Origin: JAGQOZ01 sp041399205
GTDB lineage: Bacteria; Planctomycetota; Planctomycetia; Pirellulales; Pirellulaceae
Direction: 5' to 3'
Assembly (NCBI GenBank): GCA_041399205.1
Contig: JAWKTK010000003.1
Location: 372,001-436,000, forward strand
DNA: 64,000 nt
Part shown: positions 1-8,966 of the stretch, piece by piece
Layout: every line of letters begins with the position of its first letter
Numbering within the stretch: position 1 is the stretch's first letter
The notes under the pieces: generated by a model
The model's input: the letters and a program-made list of their open reading frames with translations, nothing else
The model's database searches: none
Told to the model about the DNA's origin: nothing
Made by a program: the position numbers and the translations under genes

Positions 1-327
1 TACTTGGACCATGATTATCCTACCGACGTGCTGAGCTTTGTGCTGGAACAACAAGGCCAAGCCTATCTAGAAGGTGAAATCATTGTCAGTACCGACACGG
101 CCATTCGGTGTTGTGCCGAATACCACTGGTCCGCTACGCAAGAACTGTTCTTATACGTGATTCACGGTATGCTCCACTTGGTCGGTTTCGATGATACGGA
201 AGATTCGCTACGAACCGAAATGCGACAGCGCGAACGCTACTACTTGCAGGCTTTAGACATTGGGCTACCGCCGGAATCCGCAACTGATTCGCAAGACTCG
301 GAACCCAACGGAGAGCCCCAACTGTGA
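1..327 (+). CDS. ybeY: Endoribonuclease YbeY, C-terminal part
   Basis: YbeY is a metal-dependent endoribonuclease acting in 16S rRNA 3'-end maturation and ribosome quality control. The start lies outside the window; frame 1 is open from base 1. The fragment has the family's P-T-D-V-L-S-F strand and the zinc motif HGMLHLVGFDD. E. coli has three metal-binding histidines in this motif; here the first two are present and the third position is Asp. Asp can bind metal, so activity is plausible. The stop overlaps the GTG start of the next gene by four bases, which suggests translational coupling. Confidence 0.9.
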   Translation, partial: YLDHDYPTDVLSFVLEQQGQAYLEGEIIVSTDTAIRCCAEYHWSATQELFLYVIHGMLHLVGFDDTEDSLRTEMRQRERYYLQALDIGLPPESATDSQDSEPNGEPQL

Positions 328-1640
328 CGACATGGTCCTTAGTATGGCTCTTTCTGGGTGGATCGGTCGCCACGTTCCTTTCGGCCTTGGCAACCAAGTC
401 GTTTACCGAAATTTCATGGCACGAACTGCACGAATATTGTCATCGGCGGAAACGAGACCTCCTGTTCGACCAAATTCACGACGAATCGGACGATGTGTCG
501 CTGGCCGCTGACACCCTGCACGCCGTGGGCGTAGGCGTGATGATGCTGGCCGCCATTGGTTTGTATCTGGGCGATAGCTCGATGAGCAAGATCGCCGTTT
601 GGGATCTGCCCTACGTTGTCGTGATTGCCGCGGCCGTGTTCTTTGTGATCAGCGTCTGGCTGCCTCGAGAAGTCGCCAGGTGGTGGGGCCACATCTATCT
701 GTTTCACACGTGGCGCATCTGGCGACTCAGTTCGCTAGTCCTGAAGCCGTTGGGATTTTTTTCCTATGTCTTCAATGTCATGTTGGTGCGAATGTCCGGA
801 CGCAAAGAAGATGATCCGGAAGAAGAAAAGGAAGACCTGGAAGACGAAATTCGTTCGATCGTGACCGAAGGCCATCACGATGGCTTGATGGAAGCGGATG
901 TTCGCGAAATGATTGAAGGGATTATCGAATTGGACGATGTCGACGTGGCGGACATCATGACACCACTGACCGATATGGATTCGATCGAAGTCAGCCGAAC
1001 TTGGCGAGACATCTTGGATTTTGTGGTCGAATGCGGTCGCACTCGAATTCCCGTCTACGAAAAGGACAAAACCAATATTGTCGGTACGCTGTACGTCAAG
1101 GATTTGCTCAGCATTCTGTCTCACGAACAGCATTCGCCCGTGTCTCTGGAAAGCTTGCTGCGCGAACCCTGGCACATTCCGCTGACGACCAAAGTCGACG
1201 AACTACTGAAACAGTTTCTGCGAGGCAAGAATCATCAGGCGATTGTGATTGATGAATTCGGAAACACGCGAGGCCTAGTGACCATTGAAGATGTGCTGGA
1301 AGAGATTGTCGGCGAAATTGTTGACGAATCTGACAAAGAATCAGAAAGCCCGATTCAACAATTGTCGGAAGTTGAAGCCATCATCCACGCCCGTACGCAC
1401 ATCTACGAAGTGAACGATCTGTTACGACTAGACCTTCCCGATGACGGTGACTTCGACACACTCGGCGGGTTCGTCATCAGCCAACTGGGACACATTCCCA
1501 AAGTTGGCGAAACCGTTCTCTGGCAAAACGTCCAGATTACGGTCACCGCCGCTTCCAAGCGCCGAGTCGAACGACTGCAAGTCATCGTGCTGGACGAAGA
1601 AGCCGTCTCCGATCAAGCGCGAAGTAGCGACGGACGATAG
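324..1640 (+). CDS. CNNM/CorC-type membrane protein with CBS pair
   Basis: This is a 438-residue inner-membrane protein of the HlyC/CorC (CNNM, DUF21) family, linked to magnesium or cobalt efflux and metal homeostasis. Hydrophobic segments lie at about residues 5-22, 65-82 and 95-112. An acidic linker (about 160-175) leads to a CBS pair (about 205-335) containing the typical ADIMTPL and RTRIPVY stretches, and a CorC_HlyC transporter-associated domain follows to about 425. The GTG start is chosen because it overlaps the ybeY stop. YbeY-CorC adjacency is common in bacteria. The exact substrate cannot be read from the sequence. Confidence 0.87.
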   Translation: MTTWSLVWLFLGGSVATFLSALATKSFTEISWHELHEYCHRRKRDLLFDQIHDESDDVSLAADTLHAVGVGVMMLAAIGLYLGDSSMSKIAVWDLPYVVVIAAAVFFVISVWLPREVARWWGHIYLFHTWRIWRLSSLVLKPLGFFSYVFNVMLVRMSGRKEDDPEEEKEDLEDEIRSIVTEGHHDGLMEADVREMIEGIIELDDVDVADIMTPLTDMDSIEVSRTWRDILDFVVECGRTRIPVYEKDKTNIVGTLYVKDLLSILSHEQHSPVSLESLLREPWHIPLTTKVDELLKQFLRGKNHQAIVIDEFGNTRGLVTIEDVLEEIVGEIVDESDKESESPIQQLSEVEAIIHARTHIYEVNDLLRLDLPDDGDFDTLGGFVISQLGHIPKVGETVLWQNVQITVTAASKRRVERLQVIVLDEEAVSDQARSSDGR

Positions 1641-1805
1641 TCTTACGCCACTTCGACTACTTCGCCGCGTCAGAATTCCTTGCCGAGTAACCGCCGAGCG
1701 TCCGCCACAGTTCGACCGCACACGGCCCTTGTCTTCGGACACATGTACGACTACGACGGGGCTCAGCAGGATTTCATTGACGAGCGATAACTCGCTGTTG
1801 ATGGA

Positions 1806-2622
1806 TTATTTCTTGATTTGATCCAGCAATCTTCCCGGTGATCCCATGACGTTGTAGCCGCCGTCCACATGCAAGATTTCTCCCGTAATGCCGTCGGACA
1901 AGTCAGACAGCAGGTAGGCACCGGCGTTGCCGACTTCTTGATGCGTGATGTTTCTGGCCAGCGGAGCCATGTGTTCATACATTTGCAGCATCTCTTCCAC
2001 ACCCGCGGCGCGACCGGCTAGAGTTTTGACGGGGCCGGCGCTAACCGCGTTTACTCGGATCCCCTTTGGTCCTAGATCGTACGCCAAGTAGCGAACACAC
2101 GCGTCCAACGCAGCTTTACAAATGCCCATCACGTTGTAGCCGGGTACTGCTTTCTCACCGCCAAAATAGGTCATAGTGCAAACGGCCGAATGATCTGTCA
2201 GGATTTCTCGGGCGGCATTAGTGACGGCCAGCAAACTGTAGGCACTGATGTCCATGGCCAACTTAAATCCTTCTCGGCTGGTTTCCACCGTGTCGCGATT
2301 CAGGTCTTCTCGATCTGCAAATGCCACGCTGTGTAGCAGAAAGTCGATCTTGCCGAAGGTTTCGCCCGTTTGTTGCATGACTTGTTTGATATTCTCGTCA
2401 TTTTGCACGTCCAGCGGCACCAGGAATTTGGCATTTGCATGTTGGCTGGTCAGCTTTTCCACTCGTTTTCGATTTCGCTGTCGTTCATCATCCGCGCGGT
2501 CGGGTAGGTGAGTGAAACCGCATTCGCCACCTTCGGCCATGATTTTTTCGGCAATGGCCCAGGCGATCGAATGGTCATTCGCCACGCCAATGATCAGCCC
2601 TTTTTCCTTCGAACAATCCCAT
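1806..2622 (-). CDS. fabI: Enoyl-ACP reductase FabI, one apparent N-terminal frameshift
   Basis: FabI is the NADH-dependent enoyl-acyl carrier protein reductase that ends each fatty-acid elongation cycle. The main frame (about 1806-2597) has the SDR-type catalytic Tyr-x6-Lys (YNVMGICK) and the family C-terminus GGYNVMG. The expected N-terminus, starting MGLFEGK and continuing GLIIGVANDHS, is present but split over two frames: the ATG at 2622 follows a GAGGAG ribosome site (2631-2636) by eight bases, and an A5 run on the minus strand (2601-2605) has one A too many or two too few. A consensus error is more likely than loss of an essential gene. Confidence 0.88.
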
Positions 2623-2693
2623 CTTCCAGTCTCCTCGATTCTAATTCTTCACCGCGCCCACAGCGAACGTAAGTCCTAGCGCGCGTGAGCGAG

Positions 2694-2766
2694 AATCCTA
2701 GCCCGACGCGTGAGCGAGGAAACCAAATAACTCCACGATCTCTCGCTCACGCGTCGGGCTAGGATT
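2694..2766. repeat. REP-like palindrome, perfect 25-bp inverted repeat
   Basis: The arms at 2694-2718 and 2742-2766 are exact reverse complements built around TAGCCCGACGCGTGAGCGAG, with a 23-base loop. A half copy lies just before (about 2670-2693). The element sits between fabI and the DUF1080 gene. The same family recurs at 6.7, 31.4, 31.7, 37.1, 37.3 and 37.9-38.1 kb. Confidence 0.85.
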
Positions 2767-2916
2767 CGGTTCCAACTAGGATTCGGCCCGATCTGGTTAT
2801 TTCTGTGCGCTACGATTATTGATTCCAACCAATCGTACAAGATACCGGTGTCGGCCAGATTAGCCTAGTGCCGACCCGGTTCGATCCAAATCGCAGCAAA
2901 GTGAGCGGTAGAGAAG

Positions 2917-3705
2917 CTATTTTTGGATGGGTGTTTCTTTATCACCGTCTCGCAAAAAAGGTTCGCGCACTTGTTTGCCCTGGGCGGGCACGATGGGCCG
3001 CACCCAGATATTGCGGAAGCGAACCGGGTTGCCATGATCTTGCAACGCGATGGGCCCAACCGGTTTGTGAGCGTTGTATTGCGGCGGTCGATGGAACGGA
3101 GTGTCACCCAACAATTCAAAGTGGTTCAGCACCAGTACGCCGTTGTGGACAGCGGTAATGTAAGCGGGCGAAGCCAGCGAACCGTCTTCGTTAAAGCGAG
3201 GTGCCGTCCAAAAGATGTCATACGAATTCCATTCGCCAGGAGCTCGCATCGCGTTGGCCATGGGTGGCGTTTGCTTATAGATGGCGGCGGCTTGGCCGTC
3301 AAAGTAGGTTTCGTTGTCGTACGAATCCAGAATCTGCATTTCGTACTTGCCCATCAAGAACAGGCCACTGTTCCCTCGTCCTTGACCATCACCTTTCACG
3401 ACCGTCGGGGCGGACCATTCAATGTGAACTTGGCAGTCACCAAATTCCTCTTTGCTAACAATTTGGCCTTTGCCACTTTCGAAATGACCTTCTTTGACCG
3501 GCCAGTTCTCGCCGTTGTGCCAATTGTTCAAATCCTTGCCGTTGAACAAGACAATGGCGTCAGACGGAGCATCCGCATCCTTTTCGCCGGGTTTGATGAT
3601 AGGCGGTTGTTGCCATTCCATCCCCGTCAAGTATTCTTCGGCTGATGCCAGGCCGCTAAACACGAACGTTACCAAAAACAATGTTCGCCAGACACTAAGC
3701 TTCAT
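2917..3705 (-). CDS. Secreted DUF1080 (3-keto-disaccharide hydrolase-like) protein
   Basis: The protein has 262 residues with a signal peptide (about 1-22, ending ASA) and one DUF1080 domain. The domain has the family's LFNGKDLNNWH opening, a central GNSGLFLMGKYEMQILDS block and a closing block GPIALQDHGNPVRFRNIWVRPI, typical of a concanavalin-like beta-sandwich. DUF1080 proteins are greatly expanded in planctomycetes; some hydrolyse 3-keto-glycosides, others are uncharacterised. It probably acts in the periplasm. It lies downstream of, and co-directional with, the PQQ-like gene, with a 249-base gap. Confidence 0.88.
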   Translation of the reverse strand: MKLSVWRTLFLVTFVFSGLASAEEYLTGMEWQQPPIIKPGEKDADAPSDAIVLFNGKDLNNWHNGENWPVKEGHFESGKGQIVSKEEFGDCQVHIEWSAPTVVKGDGQGRGNSGLFLMGKYEMQILDSYDNETYFDGQAAAIYKQTPPMANAMRAPGEWNSYDIFWTAPRFNEDGSLASPAYITAVHNGVLVLNHFELLGDTPFHRPPQYNAHKPVGPIALQDHGNPVRFRNIWVRPIVPAQGKQVREPFLRDGDKETPIQK

Positions 3706-3954
3706 CGTGCAGTTCCTATAATCTTCATATGCGTGGGCTGAGAAAAATGGCCATGTTCACCAACACAGCCGGAGTCGGCCATTATCGGATGCCGCCGCAC
3801 GGCCTGCAACTGCGGTAGCGGCTGCGTGTTAAGCGCGATAACAGCGGGAAAAAAGTGGATGTCACCATCGTCCTGACGCTTATGTGATCGCCTTGACGCT
3901 CGCATGATTGCGAACCGCAATTCTTCAAACGATCCTAAGCCCGTGGTCGAATGA

Positions 3955-5223
3955 TTATTCGGTGCCATTGGAAACGTTGTAGCAATAGATCAAATCTTGG
4001 TCTCGCAAATACAGCTTCCCGTTCACCACCACAGGATGGACCCAGATTCGTCCGTCCGGTTTGCGAAGTTCTGTTTGTGGATCCAGGGTAAAACGTCCGT
4101 GTTCGTGCCAGCCGTCCGTGGCGGCGTCAATCAGCGCCACTTCGCCTTCGGATTCTGAAACCAAAACTAACTGACCGTTCGCGGCCGTGATGGCGCCTTT
4201 GCCGAATTCGTCACGAGCTCGCCACTTCACTTCGCCGCTCAAGAAATCGTGGCACAACCAACCGACTCCGTCCGAATAACCAAAAATCGAATCGCCCACC
4301 AAGACCACTCCGCCATGATGGTTCTTCATCATCTTTTGAGCCTTCTCGTCGTACTTGGCCGCGACTTGATTGTCGGGCGAAATTTGGAACACGTTGCATC
4401 CGGCGCTGTAACTGGAAGTGACATACACATGTCCGTCTCGGTAGACCGGCGTCGGAATCACCGCGACCGCTCCGGGCCAGTCCGTCTTCCAAAGTAGCTT
4501 GCCGGAATCGGCTGCAATGCCAACCACCGACTTTTCCGTCACTTGAATCAACTGTCGCTGGCCGTGCACGTCAGCGGCAATGATGGATGCGTAATGTGCC
4601 GGATCCGTGAACTCTATAGACTGCCAAACTTTGGTGCCGTCTGTTTTGTTTAATGCCAACAGCGTGCCTTGTGAGCCACCGGGCGTACAGATGAGATGGT
4701 CGCCTTCGATCAAGACGGATTCCGTGTAACCCCAGCCGGGAACTTCGCCGCCAAAGTCGGTCAGCGATATCGACCATTGGGCCGAACCATCGGTTCGATT
4801 CGCGCACAGCACCGTGCCGCCGGCGCTAAGGGTATAGACGAAGTCGCCTTCGACTGTGGGCGTAGAACGAGGTCCGTTGCCCCATTTGTTGTCGAATTCG
4901 TCGCTGACGGGCGTGGCCCATATTTCTTCGCCAGTGAGCGAGTTCAAACAGATCAGTTCTTCTTTGCCGTTGCGGCTACCCATGGTGTACAGCCGATCCT
5001 TGACGACGGAAATCCCCGAATAGCCCACACCCGCGTTTTCAAAAAGCCAGCGGCGCTCAGGTCCAGCTTCGGGCCAAGTGGTTAACAGATTGGTTTCCAA
5101 GGAAACGTCGTCACGCATTGGACCTCGCCACTGAGGCCACGAGAATTCTTCGCTTCGTGACAGGCTTGAATGGACCAACGCAAGAAACAGTGTGACCGCA
5201 AAAGGCTTTGCATGGAATTTCAT
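3955..5223 (-). CDS. Secreted PQQ-like beta-propeller protein
   Basis: The protein has 422 residues with a signal peptide (about 1-24) followed by repeated WD/PQQ-like blades. Repeated units such as LYTMGSRNGKEELICLNSLTG, FVYTLSAGGTVLCANRTDG and LLALNKTDGTKVW show the pattern of a strand followed by a DG or TG turn and a W. No PQQ-dehydrogenase catalytic set was seen, so it is better read as a binding or scaffold propeller (PQQ_2 type) than as an enzyme. It is divergently oriented from the CNNM gene at 5424, with a 200-base spacer in between. Confidence 0.85.
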   Translation of the reverse strand: MKFHAKPFAVTLFLALVHSSLSRSEEFSWPQWRGPMRDDVSLETNLLTTWPEAGPERRWLFENAGVGYSGISVVKDRLYTMGSRNGKEELICLNSLTGEEIWATPVSDEFDNKWGNGPRSTPTVEGDFVYTLSAGGTVLCANRTDGSAQWSISLTDFGGEVPGWGYTESVLIEGDHLICTPGGSQGTLLALNKTDGTKVWQSIEFTDPAHYASIIAADVHGQRQLIQVTEKSVVGIAADSGKLLWKTDWPGAVAVIPTPVYRDGHVYVTSSYSAGCNVFQISPDNQVAAKYDEKAQKMMKNHHGGVVLVGDSIFGYSDGVGWLCHDFLSGEVKWRARDEFGKGAITAANGQLVLVSESEGEVALIDAATDGWHEHGRFTLDPQTELRKPDGRIWVHPVVVNGKLYLRDQDLIYCYNVSNGTE

Positions 5224-5423
5224 TTTGTCATTTCCGCATGTTGCTATTCGAATAGGGAACCGCCCTCAAGATACCGTTCGTCCGGCGCAGACAACAGTCA
5301 GGGAATCATTCGAATTTGCAAGCCACGTTCGCAATCGGTATGGGGGCTCAATTGACCGGCAAGAAACTCTATAATCGGGCTGCCGTTCGAATTCGTTTCT
5401 ATCCTGGAGCCCCTGTAGAATCC

Positions 5424-6677
5424 ATGAAAAGTGTGTTTTTTGCGTCGAAATTGCGTCTCGCCTTGATCGTTCCAGCCTCGCTGGTTTGCCTGCACATTTC
5501 GGCCATTCCGCTGTGGGCCGCGGGCGGAACCGGCACCGCCAATCCGAATCTTTCGCCCACCGGCCATCTGATCATGATGGTCGTGTACACCGTGGTGGCC
5601 TTGGGTTTTTCGTTCTTGTGTTCGGTGGCCGAAGCGGTGGTGCTGAGCATTTCACCGTCTTACATTCAAAAACTGACCAATGATGGGCACAAGGCGGCGA
5701 GCCGAGTTGCCAAGTTGAAGGGCAACATCGACCGCAGTTTGGCAGCCATCTTAACGCTAAACACAATTGCTCATACGGTTGGTGCGGGCGGAGCAGGTGC
5801 GGAGGCGGCGGCGTATTTTGGTGACAAATATGTTGGCCTGTCGATGGCAGTGTTGACGCTGCTGATTTTGTTCTTGTCGGAAATTGTGCCCAAGACGGTT
5901 GGCGCGGTTTATTGGCGTTCGCTAGCGCCGATCACGGCTTGGTTTGTGAATTCGCTCATTTGGATCTTGTTTCCGTTGATCTTTCTGTCCGAACTGCTGA
6001 CCAAATTGATCACGGGCGGAAAGAGCTTGCACGGGATTAGTCGCGAAGAGTTTGCAGCGCTAGCCGATGTCGGCGCGGCGGCTGGCGAAATCGATGTCAA
6101 CGAATCCAAAATTCTGAAAAACATGTTTCGGTTTCCCAGTCTGCGAGTGGAAGATGTGATGACGCCTCGCACCGTGGTGTTCGCACTGCAAGAAGATCTG
6201 ACCGTGCATGAACTGATGGAGCAGCATCATGAATTGGCCTTTTCGCGGATCCCGGTGTACGGAAAAAATCGAGATGACGTGACGGGCTTTGTACTCAAGA
6301 CCGATATCCTGCTGAATGAAGCTCGGCAAGCAGGGAAGGCTCGTTTGCGCGACATAAAGCGAGACCTGCGAGCCATTCGCGACGAAACTCCGCTGTCCGA
6401 TGCGCTGGATGAATTGCTGGATAATCGAGCTCACATTTTGCTGGCGGTGGATGCGTACGGCGGGATGCAAGGTTTGATCACGCTGGAAGATGTGGTCGAA
6501 ACATTAATCGGTTTCGAAATTGTGGACGAAGCCGATAAGAATGTGGATATGCGAGACTTCGCGCGGCAAGAGTGGAAGAAACGTATGGAACGAATCGGCG
6601 TCAAATTGCCTGATGGTTCGACCGAAATTGTCGACACCGACCCGCTGAAAATTGAAGACCAACGAGAAGACGATTGA
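5424..6677 (+). CDS. CNNM/CorC-type hemolysin family membrane protein
   Basis: This is a second member of the family seen at 324-1640. It has a signal-like hydrophobic N-terminus, a DUF21 membrane domain (about 40-210) and a CBS pair (about 225-375) with VEDVMTPRTV, FSRIPVYG and GGMQGLITLEDVVE. The C-terminal transporter-associated domain is missing or very short. The frame is open from 5316, but the ATG at 5424 is preferred because the 36 residues before it do not look like a leader and the ORF then begins with a membrane-protein N-terminus. It is presumably a metal-efflux or metal-homeostasis protein. Confidence 0.82.
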   Translation: MKSVFFASKLRLALIVPASLVCLHISAIPLWAAGGTGTANPNLSPTGHLIMMVVYTVVALGFSFLCSVAEAVVLSISPSYIQKLTNDGHKAASRVAKLKGNIDRSLAAILTLNTIAHTVGAGGAGAEAAAYFGDKYVGLSMAVLTLLILFLSEIVPKTVGAVYWRSLAPITAWFVNSLIWILFPLIFLSELLTKLITGGKSLHGISREEFAALADVGAAAGEIDVNESKILKNMFRFPSLRVEDVMTPRTVVFALQEDLTVHELMEQHHELAFSRIPVYGKNRDDVTGFVLKTDILLNEARQAGKARLRDIKRDLRAIRDETPLSDALDELLDNRAHILLAVDAYGGMQGLITLEDVVETLIGFEIVDEADKNVDMRDFARQEWKKRMERIGVKLPDGSTEIVDTDPLKIEDQREDD

Positions 6678-6735
6678 TGACAGGGTCTAGCGTTTTTTCG
6701 AATTGCTTTTTCCAGCCCGAATTGCTTTTTCTTAG

Positions 6736-6885
6736 CCCGAAACGTAAGTGAGGGAAAAAAACAGGGACTCCGCAGTCCCTCGCTCACGCGTTTTGAAGTT
6801 GCGCTTTTTCCTAGCCCGAAACGTAAGTGAGGCAAAATTGAGCGATTCTGCAGTCCCTCGCTGACGCTTTGGGCTAAGATTTTCC
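6736..6885. repeat. REP-like palindrome cluster
   Basis: Two consecutive copies are present of a unit reading TAGCCCGAAACGTAAGTGAGG, spacer, TCCCTCGCT(C/G)ACGC. The right arm of the second copy ends in GGGCTAAGAT. The stretch 6780-6833 is almost identical to 37921-37974, about 31 kb away, so this is a mobile or repeatedly copied element. Read as protein it gives a spurious SPKRQRG peptide. It lies between two convergent genes. Confidence 0.85.
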
Positions 6886-6932
6886 GCCGAAAAAACGCGA
6901 ATGCGCAGCTTCAAAAAAACGTTTGCCAGCAG

Positions 6933-7445
6933 TCAACTTGACGAGGATTGCTGAGCCCACTGTCGGCAGTATTCATATAAGGCCATGGCGGTGGCCGTGG
7001 CCACGTTATAGCTGAGCGGCAAGCCAAACACGGGGATCTCGATCGAATCATCCAATAACGCTAATTCGCTATCTGACATGCCCAGTCGTTCATGGCCAAT
7101 CACCAAAACGCTTTTCATCTGGAATTGATATTCGTGTAGATTATGGGATTGCGTGGTTTGTTCCAGTCCCACAATGCGATAGCCGTCCGACTTCAGTCCC
7201 TTGAGGACGGGCGGCAAACTGCGATTTCGTTGTACTTCTAGGAAATCGAGACTATCTCGCGCAATCTTCGGATCAATCTTGGCGTTGCCACACGCAATGA
7301 TTTTCTTGACGCCGCAACAACCGGCAGCTCGGACAATACGAGCCAAATTAACGTTACTACGAAGCTGCGGAATGGCCAACACCAGTTGGTTGGGCGTAGC
7401 GGGCTGCGAATAGGGTTTGTGTCGCAGATGAATAAATTCGCTCAT
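6933..7445 (-). CDS. SpoU/TrmH-family RNA 2'-O-methyltransferase
   Basis: The protein has 170 residues with the trefoil-knot SPOUT fold. Motif 1 is NVNLARIVRAAGCCGV, motif 2 is VLVIGHERLGMS and motif 3 is IPVFGLPLSYNVATATAMALYE. It uses SAM to methylate a ribose 2'-OH in rRNA or tRNA. The length fits the single-domain TrmL or TrmH-like type, but the target is not readable. The frame is open upstream to 7727, but that extension would overlap the divergent VOC gene and is not family-like, so the ATG at 7445 (MSEFIHLRH) is chosen. Confidence 0.85.
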   Translation of the reverse strand: MSEFIHLRHKPYSQPATPNQLVLAIPQLRSNVNLARIVRAAGCCGVKKIIACGNAKIDPKIARDSLDFLEVQRNRSLPPVLKGLKSDGYRIVGLEQTTQSHNLHEYQFQMKSVLVIGHERLGMSDSELALLDDSIEIPVFGLPLSYNVATATAMALYEYCRQWAQQSSSS

Positions 7446-7581
7446 GCAATTGGCACTTTCGCATGTAGACAAAAAGAAAATTGGTTTACCGGCGTTCGTC
7501 AAGATTGTAGTCTGTTCGCCAGGATGTTGGAGATAGTCTCCAATGACGTTTTTTATTCCATTTACTGAACGAGAGAACCTG

Positions 7582-8142
7582 ATGAAGTTGACGAATCGAT
7601 TGTTCCATTGTTGTCTTGTGCGAACCGGTGTGATCTGCGCGTTGCTGATCGCTTGTAGTAACCTGAATGCCGAAGAAAGCGAATTCACATCCACCACCAT
7701 TGATCTGGGCGTGGTGGTCAGCGACATTCAAAAGTCGGTCGAATTTTATACCAAGGTTGTTGGCTTCAAAGAGATCCAAGGATTTTCCGTGCCCGGCGAC
7801 TTTGCCGCAGACGCGGGGCTGACCGATCATCACAAACTAGACATTCATGTGTTGGTCCTGGGCGATGATGCCTCGGCGACTCGGTTAAAGCTGATGCAAC
7901 TTCCCGGAGTCAACAGCAAGACCAGCGACAACTCGCACATTCATTCGCAATTGGGTTTCAGCTACATCACGGTGGAGATTGCCGATACCAATTCCGCTAT
8001 GAAACGACTGGAAAAGGCTGGCGTCAAACCGCTGGCCAAAGGACCGGCCGGTCTACCCGCGCCACTGCCTCAAGACTTGTATCTGACGGTGATTCGCGAC
8101 CCCGATGGCAACTTTGTGGAATTGGTCGGCCCCAAGAAATAG
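7582..8142 (+). CDS. Exported VOC (glyoxalase-like) protein
   Basis: The protein has 186 residues, with an N-terminal export signal followed by a vicinal-oxygen-chelate domain. The first beta-alpha-beta half starts IDLGVVVSDIQKSVEFYTKVVGF, and the second ends with the hallmark IRDPDGNFVELVG. VOC enzymes bind a divalent metal and act in isomerisation, lyase or dioxygenase reactions; the substrate is unknown. The signal contains LIAC, a possible lipobox, or alternatively a cleavage site after LNA. The ATG at 7582 follows GAGAG. The spacer to the divergent methyltransferase is 136 bases. Confidence 0.8.
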   Translation: MKLTNRLFHCCLVRTGVICALLIACSNLNAEESEFTSTTIDLGVVVSDIQKSVEFYTKVVGFKEIQGFSVPGDFAADAGLTDHHKLDIHVLVLGDDASATRLKLMQLPGVNSKTSDNSHIHSQLGFSYITVEIADTNSAMKRLEKAGVKPLAKGPAGLPAPLPQDLYLTVIRDPDGNFVELVGPKK

Positions 8143-8543
8143 GCCGGTTCCGGTGTACCGAAATGAGCCCCGAGCGACCGCACATGACCATTCTGGAAGC
8201 AGCCGATTTTCAAAGTCAGCCAACTTGTAGTAATGCAGATCATCTCCAGAATCGTCTTATTGGTTCGCTCCGGGCGTTGATCGTGATGCTGTCCGAGACA
8301 TTCATCTCACTCGGGGTAGCGAACACGACGGAGGGTTGTTCTGTATCGAGGCCAGCAACGAACGAGCGAACAGCGCCGTTTTTTCAAACGAAAGAACTTC
8401 GCCTTGGGGATGATAAGGTTAACACCATATTCAGCACGACCCTAGGTGCGCTGGAGAACGGACATTGGCCAAGATCTTTTTGAGAAGCCTTTCGATTCAT
8501 GACTCGAAAACGAATCGTGTCCTTGGGCGCATTGAACTCCGCC

Positions 8544-8618
8544 GTAGCATGGGCCCATGGCCCGTGTATTTTGCGTTTTGTAGGTTAGTATGAGCAACGG
8601 GCCGTGGGCCCATGCTAC
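8544..8618. repeat. 22-bp inverted repeat around ATGGGCCCAT
   Basis: The left arm 8544-8565 (GTAGCATGGGCCCATGGCCC and two more bases) and the right arm 8597-8618 are reverse complements with one mismatch, separated by 31 bases. Each arm contains the palindrome ATGGGCCCAT. No transposase is linked, so it is likely a REP or MITE-like element. Confidence 0.8.
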
Positions 8619-8705
8619 AAGATGTTTCGTCCGTGGCTAGCGCCCAAGCGGCTAGTTGAAACGTGCTGCATCGACGCTTCTCGCCAGCTTAAGTCGTTCG
8701 AAGTG

Positions 8706-8788
8706 CCGCCTTCAGGCGGAAATCTGATTAGGGCCAATTCGGCCAAAAGCGCGGAAATCGACCTTACGCCAACTCCGCCTAAAGGCGG
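8706..8788. repeat. Pair of CCGCCT/AGGCGG hairpins
   Basis: CCGCCTTCAGGCGG at 8706-8719 and CCGCCTAAAGGCGG at 8775-8788 are two small perfect stems with the same 6-base arms, 55 bases apart. They look like the two ends of a short palindromic repeat unit. Confidence 0.65.
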
Positions 8789-8966
8789 GACTACCAACCA
8801 ATCATGGCGGCGGCCAGCGGTCGTGGTTTCTGGGATGGATCGAGCTGGCTGATGATTGCGTTTGGACACACTGCAGATTCGTAGTAGCCAGCGTGCGGCG
8901 TCAGGATACAATGAATCCAAAATCTACAGGCCCATGATTTTGGAATTCAAGTCAAAGTATCTCGTT

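Larger units (their letters stand above)
8143..8966. other. Intergenic spacer with palindromes, no convincing gene
   Basis: No open frame here has a family-like translation; the 106-codon frame at 8163-8483 has no recognisable motif. The spacer holds the large inverted repeat at 8544-8618 and two short hairpins at 8706-8788. The signals for the following gene probably lie in the last 100 bases. Confidence 0.6.

Noticed and set aside
3702..3968. 88-codon minus frame between PQQ and DUF1080 genes
   Set aside because: It overlaps the ends of both flanking genes and has no family-like sequence; treated as spacer.
6732..6914. 60-codon minus frame with SPKRQRG repeats
   Set aside because: It is entirely made of two REP units read as protein.
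8163..8483. 106-codon plus-strand frame
   Set aside because: No motif, no clear ribosome site, and it lies in a repeat-bearing spacer; composition does not resemble neighbouring proteins.
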